DNA from: Acidimicrobiales bacterium | GTDB lineage: Bacteria; Actinomycetota; Acidimicrobiia; Acidimicrobiales; JABEUL01 | NCBI GenBank assembly: GCA_027371755.1 | Contig: DAHXLF010000007.1 | Span: 1 to 37,502, forward strand | Direction of reading: 5' to 3' | Length of the DNA: 37,502 nt | Shown here: piece by piece, positions 19,288-27,833 of the stretch | Layout: the number at the start of each line of letters is the position of its first letter | How positions within the stretch are numbered: the first letter of the stretch is position 1 | The notes under the pieces: model-generated | Told to the model about the DNA's origin: nothing | Seen by the model: only the letters and a program-made list of their open reading frames with translations | Database searches by the model: none | Program-made: the position numbers and the translations under genes

Positions 19288-21122
19288 GTATGGGGCAGGC
19301 CTATAACTTTCCGTCTGCCTATTTAACCCGCCTACTCTCTTCTAGATTAGAGATCTCGGTACTTTTGGGTTTGGTAGTGGTTGGAGCCCTGATGGCAATT
19401 CCAGCTATCAGGAACTATTTTGCCAAAAGTCAAACCGGATTTTTGCTTTACTCGGGATCCACAAAAATTTTGTTTCAAAAAATTCTTGGTCTGTTTTGGT
19501 TTTTGGACGGCTTGCTCCAAGCCCAACCCAGCATGCCTCGGGAGTTCATACCGATGGTAGTAGAACCTGCAATGTCCGGACAACCGCAGTGGTTGGAAAA
19601 GCTGGGGAACTTGGGCATCAATATGTGGACGTTACATACGGTTTCAACCGATGCTACCACCGTCATAATTCAGGTTTTAATAGGCGTAATGCTGATTGTG
19701 GGTAACGAAACCGCGATGGCAAAAATAGGGCTAAACCTATCAATTATTTGGGGATTGATTATTTGGGCTATAGCCGAAGGCATGGGGTCGATATTCGTAA
19801 CAGGCGCAAGTATTTTGTCGGGCGCACCTGGTGCGGTACTGCTTTATGTTATCGCAGCCGTGCTGCTGCTTAGGATGGACAAGAATAAGTTTGATAGCGG
19901 CGCGGCAGGCAAAGTTCTGTGGAATATTACAGGAGGGGTATTTCTGCTTGGTGCTCTCGTCCAATTGCTACCGGCCGAGGGGTTCTTCAGGGGTTCGAAT
20001 TTAAGCGCGCTTTTTCAAAATGCAGCTTCAAACCCACAACCGTTATTTCTAAAAGGCCCAATAGATTGGCTGGCTTCTATTTCTGCGTCTTATCCCACTG
20101 CGCTTAATTTGATCATTTCAGGGCTGATTCTGGTATCGGCGTTGGGAATATTATCCAACCGAAATCGTCGGTTTTGGTTATATTTTGTCTCCGGTGTCCT
20201 GGTTTTAATCTGGTGGTTCGGCATGGATTTTGGAGCCGTCGGTGGCGTGGGAACCGATTTTAATTTAGCTCCTGTATTGTTTGCCTATCTATTAGTCGGC
20301 TATAGATCCATTGTCTTTGGAGTTTCCCAAGTCGACTATTCCATAACCGAGTCTGTTTTACATGAATCCAGAGAAGATTTAAAAACATCAAAACTCGGTG
20401 AGACGCAAAAACCTTTAAGTAAAACTTTAAGTAATGTTCCCGGGATTTCATTTAATAAATTGGTTTCTATATGGTTGGTAATGTCTTTGGCGGTGGCAAC
20501 GATATGGATAGTGATGCCCGACGTAGGATCTTTCAGTCAGGCAGTTTCAACTCCTCAGGTTGAAACAGCCGCCTTGGTGGATTCTGGAGGTTTGGCTCAG
20601 GTTCCGGGTAATCCGCTGGCTCCTAATTTTACTTTGCTTAACCAATATGGAACAAAGACGTCACTTAGTTCTTTTAGGGGTAAAGTAGTTATCCTGTCTT
20701 TTCTTGACCCGGTCTGTTATGAAACTTGTCCGGTTGTCGCCGAAGAGTTTGTGCAAACCGCTAAGCTTTTGCAAAAAAAATTGTCGAAATTGGAATTTGT
20801 TGCGGTAAACGCAAACCCTTATTTTACGAATCTGGCTTCCGTCAATGCATTTGACGGCGAACATGGACTCACGAATCTGCCCAATTGGGAGTTTTTGACT
20901 GGGTCCGCTGAACAATTACAAAAAGTGTGGGCGCAATACGGAGCCGTAACCGAGGTGCCTCAAGTGGGTATGATAGCTCATTCATTATTGGTTTACATGA
21001 TCACTGCTGCTGGACGCGAAGCCGTGCTTACCCAGGCAACCGGCAGGCCGGGATTAAATTTAGAGCTGTCTTATGCTCAGATGTTTGCAAATGAGGCGGG
21101 GAGGCTGGTTGGTCGTGGCTAA
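19284..21122 (+). CDS. Multi-TM membrane domain fused to a C-terminal SCO1/SenC-like thioredoxin-fold domain
   Basis: ~10 hydrophobic segments, then APNFTLLNQYGTKTSLSSFRGKVVILSFLDPVCYETCPVVAEEF (CxxxCP) and MIAHSLLVYMI (conserved His). Confidence 0.82.
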   Translation: MSMGQAYNFPSAYLTRLLSSRLEISVLLGLVVVGALMAIPAIRNYFAKSQTGFLLYSGSTKILFQKILGLFWFLDGLLQAQPSMPREFIPMVVEPAMSGQPQWLEKLGNLGINMWTLHTVSTDATTVIIQVLIGVMLIVGNETAMAKIGLNLSIIWGLIIWAIAEGMGSIFVTGASILSGAPGAVLLYVIAAVLLLRMDKNKFDSGAAGKVLWNITGGVFLLGALVQLLPAEGFFRGSNLSALFQNAASNPQPLFLKGPIDWLASISASYPTALNLIISGLILVSALGILSNRNRRFWLYFVSGVLVLIWWFGMDFGAVGGVGTDFNLAPVLFAYLLVGYRSIVFGVSQVDYSITESVLHESREDLKTSKLGETQKPLSKTLSNVPGISFNKLVSIWLVMSLAVATIWIVMPDVGSFSQAVSTPQVETAALVDSGGLAQVPGNPLAPNFTLLNQYGTKTSLSSFRGKVVILSFLDPVCYETCPVVAEEFVQTAKLLQKKLSKLEFVAVNANPYFTNLASVNAFDGEHGLTNLPNWEFLTGSAEQLQKVWAQYGAVTEVPQVGMIAHSLLVYMITAAGREAVLTQATGRPGLNLELSYAQMFANEAGRLVGRG

Positions 21123-22317
21123 ATTTCGACTCATTTTATTTATGGCGTTTGGAGTTCTTATTTTAAGTTCGTGTGCGACGGTGTCGCCTGCCTCTAAGGG
21201 TTCTGACCTCGTGGCAGAAGTACCTTCTTGGAATTCGACGGGCACCATTGTCCAAACTCAGACCGGCGAAGTTTTAGACGTAATTGAGAATCCGTCTACC
21301 GTTCAAGTTAAAGGGAATGAAACCAATGTTTTACCGGCTTGGGTCATGTACACAGTTGCGGGAACCAAAATAAGAGACATTACTCCTTCAGGAGTATCGA
21401 CTCGTGGCGGAATTTCAATATCTTATCTTCAACCGGGAACAGTATGGGCAGATATGGGTAGTTATAAAGCGCAGATTAACGGGACTTTTGGACTCAGTCA
21501 AAATATGGGTGATACTTGGAAGTTGGGTGTATTACCGGGCGTAAGTAAGCCTACTCCGAATTCCGTTGCCGCGGTAAGCTCCTCTGAGGCATACTTCTTA
21601 ATAGGCATAAATAGAAATAGGTCAATATGGGTAACCGAAAACGGAGGCAACTCGTTCAAAGAATATTTAGCGGCTGAATCAATTGATAACCTTCTGCCAA
21701 GGGACTGTACGATTAATTCGATTATATTTGAAAACTCTACTTTGTTTATGGGGACTCAATGCATATCGGCGACTAATTTTATCGTTGTTAGCGTAAAAGT
21801 CAACCAAGGCAACCAATCTCTAGTCGTAACCAATTTAGCGTCTTCGATTAGGAAATCGATTAAAACAAGTATTGTTGAATATAATAAAAACAACCCGACT
21901 GTCATTGGCATTACGGAATCAAGCTCCGGTGTAATGGTATATTTGTTTGTTCTTAAGGGACAACAGCTTTTAAGATCCGAATCTTTTAATTTAAAAGGCT
22001 ATTCATATAAATTAGATCAGTACCCGTCAATGTCTTTGAATGACGGATACTTTAACATTCTTGTAAACCCCTCAAAATCAAACGAATTGGATCTAGTGAC
22101 AATTGCAAACGGGCAAGTTCGCTTAAGACCACTCTCTTTTGTCTATAGCGTAAAAGGCGAAGTCGCTGACGCTGTGTTCGAGTCGGCGACAGATACCTAT
22201 TTAAACGAGAGTTCAACTAAAGCAATGTATCTGGGAGTGTCAGATCAATCGGGTTTAAATTGGAGTCGGATTAGTTTACCGAATCCGTTTACTCCTTCAA
22301 TAATTGCTAATTCTTAA
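21115..22317 (+). CDS. Predicted lipoprotein of unknown function, possible beta-propeller (GTG start; longest ORF from 21073)
   Basis: VAKFRLILFMAFGVLILSSCATVS lipobox; WVTENGGNSFKEYL resembles Asp-box/YCF48-like repeats; GTG start overlaps the upstream stop by 8 bp. Confidence 0.6.
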   Translation: MAKFRLILFMAFGVLILSSCATVSPASKGSDLVAEVPSWNSTGTIVQTQTGEVLDVIENPSTVQVKGNETNVLPAWVMYTVAGTKIRDITPSGVSTRGGISISYLQPGTVWADMGSYKAQINGTFGLSQNMGDTWKLGVLPGVSKPTPNSVAAVSSSEAYFLIGINRNRSIWVTENGGNSFKEYLAAESIDNLLPRDCTINSIIFENSTLFMGTQCISATNFIVVSVKVNQGNQSLVVTNLASSIRKSIKTSIVEYNKNNPTVIGITESSSGVMVYLFVLKGQQLLRSESFNLKGYSYKLDQYPSMSLNDGYFNILVNPSKSNELDLVTIANGQVRLRPLSFVYSVKGEVADAVFESATDTYLNESSTKAMYLGVSDQSGLNWSRISLPNPFTPSIIANS

Positions 22318-22436
22318 GCGCTCAAAAAAGCAAGGTTTAATATGCCGTCTCACTCTTTTTCCAATCACTCATAAAATAAAGTTATGAGCTAACAATAAAA
22401 TATCGGGGGTATTGTCAGCGAATATGCATTAAACCT

Positions 22437-23633
22437 ATGTTTATGGAAAACACTTTTGATGAAGACTTTGAAGAAGAGGGTATAGGTCAATTTGATAACG
22501 AACTTACGGAGTTGGTTGAAACTGACGAACACAAAAAACCAATTAAAGAGGAACCGCTAAAAATACCTAGCCAGATTGCTCATTCGAAAAATGCAGACAT
22601 AAGAAACGGTTTATTCTTTAACAATCTTGTCAAAGTAATTCCGGGCATAACTTTAGTTTTGGTAATTAGCATTCTGGCATATATGGTTGGCTCTTATGCA
22701 ACCGTTATAGGAGCTCCCGTAATTGCAATTATCGTCGGAATGGTAGTTCAGGCTATTAAACCCACCCATAAAAGCTTTGCTCCTGGGATTAAATTCAGCT
22801 CCAAAAGATTGCTTCAGTTGGCTGTAATATTACTTGGTACCGGACTTTCTATTAACAGCGTAATCTCCATAGGCTTAAGCAGTCTGCCCGTTATGTTGGG
22901 AACTATGGCCGTAGCTTTGGGCGGCGCCTTTTTGGTAGGTAAATTACTAAAAACCGATTCGGATTTAACTACTATGGTAGGCGTTGGAACCGGTATCTGC
23001 GGAGCCTCTGCGGTTGCTGTGGTTTCCGGTGTCATTGAACCTGATGACAATGACGTCAGCTATGCAATATCAACGATATTTGTCTTTAACGTGTTGGCCG
23101 TTTTGCTGTATCCGACAATCGGGCATATGCTTCATTTAAGTCAAAAGTCATTTGGACTCTGGGCTGGTACGGCAATTAACGACGTGTCGTCAGTCGTGGC
23201 GGCAAGTTATACTTTCGGTCATGTTGCAGGGGCACACGCAGTTGTAGTAAAACTTTCAAGAACGTTATTAATAGTACCAATTGCTATCGCGCTTTCGATT
23301 TTTAAGGCATCAAAAGCCAAGCGGTTGCCTCATAATCACTTGATTTCAAAGAGCAAATGGCATACTATCAAAAAAGCGGTTCCGTGGTTTATCGGCTGGT
23401 TCCTGTTGGCCATTGCTTTGCGAAGTTTAAACTTAATCCCCATCGGAGCCGTACACAGTCTGTCTACCGTCTCCCAATTTCTGATAATAATGGCACTTGC
23501 TTCAATCGGCCTGTCGTCCAATTTTAGAGCCATCAGACAGACCGGACACAAACCTCTGTTGCTTGGAGCTATACTTTGGGCCTCTGTCGGTATTTCGAGT
23601 TTGATTTTGCAGTTAGTATTTCATCAGTTGTAA
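22437..23633 (+). CDS. YeiH/UPF0324-family putative anion (sulfate) exporter
   Basis: FAPGIKFSSKRLLQLAVILLGTGLSINSVISIG, GTGICGASAVAVVSGVIEPDDNDVSYAISTIFVFN, LWAGTAINDVSSVVAASY. Confidence 0.92.
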   Translation: MFMENTFDEDFEEEGIGQFDNELTELVETDEHKKPIKEEPLKIPSQIAHSKNADIRNGLFFNNLVKVIPGITLVLVISILAYMVGSYATVIGAPVIAIIVGMVVQAIKPTHKSFAPGIKFSSKRLLQLAVILLGTGLSINSVISIGLSSLPVMLGTMAVALGGAFLVGKLLKTDSDLTTMVGVGTGICGASAVAVVSGVIEPDDNDVSYAISTIFVFNVLAVLLYPTIGHMLHLSQKSFGLWAGTAINDVSSVVAASYTFGHVAGAHAVVVKLSRTLLIVPIAIALSIFKASKAKRLPHNHLISKSKWHTIKKAVPWFIGWFLLAIALRSLNLIPIGAVHSLSTVSQFLIIMALASIGLSSNFRAIRQTGHKPLLLGAILWASVGISSLILQLVFHQL

Positions 23634-24549
23634 TTTGAATAATGACATCGGTAGTGAGCTTTATTAGGCGTTCTTCGGTTTTGGACAAGGTGGTATTTGG
23701 TTTCCAAATTGCACGAAAGTACCGTTTGAGTTCAATGAATTTATGAGTTTTTGGATCGGTAAGTTTTAATATTTTAAAGCTTGAATTTAAAAGTTCGGAC
23801 TTAATTGCTATTTTACTTAGAATTGTGATTCCGTCTGATTCAGATATCGCCGCTTTAATTGCCGTAGTCGAAGATAGTTCGGTAGGTGCTATCTTAAAGT
23901 CCAAAGCTCCGAAAATATCGTCAAAAACTTCGCGCGTTCCCGAACCTTTTTCTCTGATGATCATGTGGGCTTTTGTTAAATCGACAATGTTCACAACTTC
24001 TCTTTTTGTAAAATTATGACTTTTTCCGGCAATAATAAACAGTTCGTCACTTCCTACGATTTTGGAGTGAACACCTTTGGGAGCGTTTAGGGATTCAATA
24101 AATCCCAATGAAATATCACCTCGATTAACCTTATCGGCAACCGTCATTGAGTTGGCCACATCCAATTTAATTGCCGCTGAATTATTTAAGTTTTTAAAAA
24201 GTTTGATGGAATATGGCATTATATAGTCTGCGATAGTTTGGCTTGCACCAAGAGTTATCCTGTTATTTGCATTTTCCTTCAAGGCTTCAATGGAATCGTC
24301 ATAGTTCTCAATGATATCTATAATCGTTTTGGCCCAAGACACAACAGTTTTACCGGTTTCTGTAAGTTTGGTTCCGTTGGGATCTTTATGCACAAGTTGT
24401 AATCCCATTCTGGTTTCAAAGTTTTTTAAGCGCATCGACACGGCTGGCTGGCTTAAGCCCAAAAGCTTGGCTGTTTTGCCGATGCTCTTTGTATTTTCTA
24501 GACTAATTAGCAGCTTTAAAGAATTGATGTCAGACAGATAGTGATTCAC
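23569..24549 (-). CDS. LysR-family transcriptional regulator (YeiE/CysB-like)
   Basis: N-terminal HTH SIGKTAKLLGLSQPAVSMRLKNFETRMGLQLV; LysR substrate domain MIIREKGSGTREVFDDIF. Confidence 0.92.
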   Translation of the reverse strand: MNHYLSDINSLKLLISLENTKSIGKTAKLLGLSQPAVSMRLKNFETRMGLQLVHKDPNGTKLTETGKTVVSWAKTIIDIIENYDDSIEALKENANNRITLGASQTIADYIMPYSIKLFKNLNNSAAIKLDVANSMTVADKVNRGDISLGFIESLNAPKGVHSKIVGSDELFIIAGKSHNFTKREVVNIVDLTKAHMIIREKGSGTREVFDDIFGALDFKIAPTELSSTTAIKAAISESDGITILSKIAIKSELLNSSFKILKLTDPKTHKFIELKRYFRAIWKPNTTLSKTEERLIKLTTDVIIQITTDEILTAKSNSKYRQRPKV

Positions 24550-24792
24550 GGATATGCATCTTGGAAATAAATTTAAAATAGGGTAAAACTAAATCGTCAA
24601 ACTTTAACGAATTAATTGTATTCTAACTAAAGTTTATAAAAGATTTGAAGATTAAATTTTAAAGGACATTTAACAAAACAAAATGTCAAAATTACATTTA
24701 AAATTTACTAAAGCTAATAACAAGTTTCTATTTGATTTTAACTAAGTAGTCCAATTTAAGTCAATTCGAATTACACATTTGTTTTAGGGAAA

Positions 24793-25974
24793 CTATTTTG
24801 TGTTGATTTCGAGCTGCCGATCAAGATTGTCAAATATAGACATCAGTCGAGCCGTACAGCCTTCGATTTCGCCGTAAGGGAACTCCTTTTGTACGCGATT
24901 TGCTAATTTTATGAACTGTTTATGTTCGGCATTATTGTTTTGGTTTTCCCCCCAACTGTTCAGTTTTGCATTGTCTGAAAAGTCGTTGCTCAAAGGAATT
25001 TGTATCAACAGAGGTACGTTTAAAGTTTTAGCCAATCTTTTTCCTCCGTCTTTGCCAAAAAGATAGTACTTATCTCCGTGATCGCACCTGAAATAACTCA
25101 TGTTCTCAATAACTCCGACTGACTTTATATTGGATTTGATGGCCATTTGAGCAGCTCTTGAAGCTATTTTTTCTACCATCTCCGAAGGCGTTGTAACTGT
25201 AATGACTTCAGTTTTAGGGAGCATTCTGGCAATTCCCATTTGAATATCGCCTGTTCCTGGAGGCATATCTATTATTAAGTAGTTGAGTTTTTCCCACTTG
25301 ACATCTTCAAGAAAGTGTTGAACGGCTCTGTTTAAAATGAGACCTCTCCACATAATTGCGGAATTTTCGTCGGTTAAAAATCCCATTGAAATTACATTTA
25401 AGTTTCCTTTTCCAACTTCATATCTAAGCGGTAATATTTGTCTATTTTCAACTTTTAAATTACCGGTTATCCCCAAAAGTTTCGGTATTGAGAACCCCCA
25501 AATGTCAGCATCTAAAATACCCACGTTATTGCCTAGATATGCCAAAGCTAACGCTAAATTTGCACTTATCGTGGACTTGCCCACACCTCCTTTGCCGGAT
25601 GATATTGCAAGTATCCTAGTATTAGAAAGCGCGGCTATGTTAACAGTATTGTTGTTTTGGGCTAGTTGACGCGCGCGATCCATTAACTCAGACTTGTCTT
25701 GGGCGGACATTTCTGCAGTTTTTACTTCAACATGTTTTATCAGGCGATAACTTTGGGTACCTTCAATCGCTTTTAATATGTCATCTCGAAGCTTGTTCCT
25801 CAATGGACATTTTGCAGTTGTTAATGCAACTAGAACTTCAACATTTAAATTTGCATCTACCGAGACTTCTTTAAGCATTTTTAGTTCTACGATATTGGCA
25901 TTTAATTCAGGATCCGTTACTTGCGCCAATGCAACCTGTATTTCGTCTCTAACTGTTGTTTGTTTAAGGGTCAT
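24793..25974 (-). CDS. Mrp/NBP35-family Fe-S carrier ATPase with N-terminal DUF59 (MIP18-like) domain
   Basis: SSGKGGVGKSTISANLALALAYLG, LDADIWGFSIPKLLGI, DMPPGTGDIQMGIA. Confidence 0.92.
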   Translation of the reverse strand: MTLKQTTVRDEIQVALAQVTDPELNANIVELKMLKEVSVDANLNVEVLVALTTAKCPLRNKLRDDILKAIEGTQSYRLIKHVEVKTAEMSAQDKSELMDRARQLAQNNNTVNIAALSNTRILAISSGKGGVGKSTISANLALALAYLGNNVGILDADIWGFSIPKLLGITGNLKVENRQILPLRYEVGKGNLNVISMGFLTDENSAIMWRGLILNRAVQHFLEDVKWEKLNYLIIDMPPGTGDIQMGIARMLPKTEVITVTTPSEMVEKIASRAAQMAIKSNIKSVGVIENMSYFRCDHGDKYYLFGKDGGKRLAKTLNVPLLIQIPLSNDFSDNAKLNSWGENQNNNAEHKQFIKLANRVQKEFPYGEIEGCTARLMSIFDNLDRQLEINTK

Positions 25975-25984
25975 GTTTTGTAAA

Positions 25985-26917
25985 TTAGTTTGCCAATATA
26001 ATTTTGCCTAGTTTACCGCCGTTTTCAAAGTCGGCGTAGGCCTGCTGTACTTGATTGAAATCATATAGTTTGTGAACTGCCACGTCTATATGGCCATTTT
26101 TGACGAATTTTAAAAGTCTGTCTTGAATCTGATTTGCCAACAACTGTTTTTCAAATTTGCTTCTGCTTCTTAATGTCGCTCCAGTAAGGCGTGCCCGTTT
26201 TTCCATTATTTTCAATAGGTTAATATCCACCTTAAAACCCGCTCCGACTCCTATAACTACGTATCTGCCTTCGGTTTTCAAATTTGAAATTCTGCTCGAT
26301 AAATCGGGTCCAGTTACAAGATCCAAAATAACGTCGAATTTCTCTTCCTTCAATCCCGTTACAACTCTGTCGGCATGAAGATTTATTAACTCCGTTTCAA
26401 ATTTTAAATCTCTGACCATAGCAGTTATATTGCAGTTATAGATGTTGGCAATTTGAATTGCGGCAGTGCCTACGCCTCCTTGAGCTCCCACTATTAAAAC
26501 GTCATCGCCGATTTTTAGATCGGCTCTGTTGATTAATGCGTCATAGGCTGTAAAAAATATTTCGCAAAATCCTCCTGCTTTCGTCGGATCTAATTCTTTT
26601 GGTATTTTAAGTGCATATTCTGGTTCTACAACAGCCAATTCCGCTTGGGCACCACCACCCACCAATGACATAACCAAATCACCTAAGACAAAGTTTTCCA
26701 CCGCTGACCCTATGGCTACCACTGTTCCAGCAACTTCAAGTCCGGGTATGTGTTGCGGCCAGGGTGGCATAGCTGGATAACCTCCCCTTTTTTGCAAGAT
26801 GTCCGCCCCGTTTAATCCTGCGGATATGACTGAAACTAACATCTGGTTTTCTTTATTTATTGGGTCGTCGGTGTCTTTAAAGTCAACTTGGTTGTTTTCT
26901 ATTACTACTGCCTTCAT
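25985..26917 (-). CDS. NAD(P)H:quinone oxidoreductase (MDR/zinc-less alcohol dehydrogenase family)
   Basis: ADILQKRGGYPAMPPWPQHIPGLEVAGTVVAIG, VLIVGAQGGVGTAAIQIA. Confidence 0.92.
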   Translation of the reverse strand: MKAVVIENNQVDFKDTDDPINKENQMLVSVISAGLNGADILQKRGGYPAMPPWPQHIPGLEVAGTVVAIGSAVENFVLGDLVMSLVGGGAQAELAVVEPEYALKIPKELDPTKAGGFCEIFFTAYDALINRADLKIGDDVLIVGAQGGVGTAAIQIANIYNCNITAMVRDLKFETELINLHADRVVTGLKEEKFDVILDLVTGPDLSSRISNLKTEGRYVVIGVGAGFKVDINLLKIMEKRARLTGATLRSRSKFEKQLLANQIQDRLLKFVKNGHIDVAVHKLYDFNQVQQAYADFENGGKLGKIILAN

Positions 26918-27024
26918 CTTTTCTCTCGGTTCAAATGGTTCTAACTTACGGATGTGAAAATCATAATCGGTTGGATTGCTAATGGGTGTTCTTATTTGCG
27001 GATTTGTTAAATAAATTTTAGGCC

Positions 27025-27043
27025 ATCTATAGCAATTATAGAT
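27025..27043. promoter_or_regulatory. Perfect 7-bp inverted repeat in the divergent intergenic region
   Basis: ATCTATA-GCAAT-TATAGAT. Confidence 0.4.
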
Positions 27044-27118
27044 AAGGAAGTAAAAGTTCGTGCTTTTATTTGTAACTGGATTTAGTGGATTAATGTATTA
27101 TCGCCAAACATCTCTTAG

Positions 27119-27137
27119 ATGGCTTTAATAAAGCCAT
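27119..27137. promoter_or_regulatory. Perfect 19-bp palindrome (9-1-9) upstream of the hyf/ehr-like operon; candidate operator
   Basis: ATGGCTTTA-A-TAAAGCCAT. Confidence 0.45.
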
Positions 27138-27332
27138 AAAGCTAAAGTTAAGTAGTTGTAATCTTAAAATCTCAGACATGTAAATTAAAGCTTCTGGGCT
27201 CATCTGAATTGAAAATTTAATATTGAAGAATCTTTATACCTTAAAGATCTTCTAATTTTGTGAAATGGCGAGCAGGCTGTCACTAAAGTCATTTAAAGCA
27301 ATAAGGCGAGGGATTTCTGTAAATATGATAAT

Positions 27333-27833
27333 ATGATAAGATTGTCATATATGAAGATATTAGATTCTTTTCTCTCTCTTTTTAAGGCTCCACTCTCTAA
27401 AGGCATTTCTAGACCATCTAACGGTTACCACTTTAGTACCATAAATAAATCCTTAACCTTAAGGCACGTAGACGTTGGATCTTGCAATGGTTGTGAAATA
27501 GAGATTGCTTCCGCTTTTAATCCCATCTATGATGCAGGACGTTTCGGCGTTGCCTTGACTGCTTCTCCAAGACATGCCGACGGTTTGCTGGTTACAGGTG
27601 TTGTTACTCAAAATATGGTCGATCCGTTAATAAAAACGTTTGATGCCACGCCGAATCCGAAAATAGTAATAGCTTGCGGAGATTGCGCCATATCCGGAAA
27701 TTTGTTTAAAAACGGTTATGGGGTTAAGGGTCCGGTGAGTGAGGTTTTAAACGTGGATGTTTCAATAATGGGATGCCCTCCACATCCTATAGACATTGTC
27801 GATACATTAAGGGCTATAGCTGATCCCAAATGA
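27333..27833 (+). CDS. NuoB/HyfI-like small subunit with 4Fe-4S cluster (Rv0082-like)
   Basis: DVGSCNGCEIEIASAFNP, VIACGDCAISG, IMGCPPHPIDIVDTL. Confidence 0.9.
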   Translation: MIRLSYMKILDSFLSLFKAPLSKGISRPSNGYHFSTINKSLTLRHVDVGSCNGCEIEIASAFNPIYDAGRFGVALTASPRHADGLLVTGVVTQNMVDPLIKTFDATPNPKIVIACGDCAISGNLFKNGYGVKGPVSEVLNVDVSIMGCPPHPIDIVDTLRAIADPK

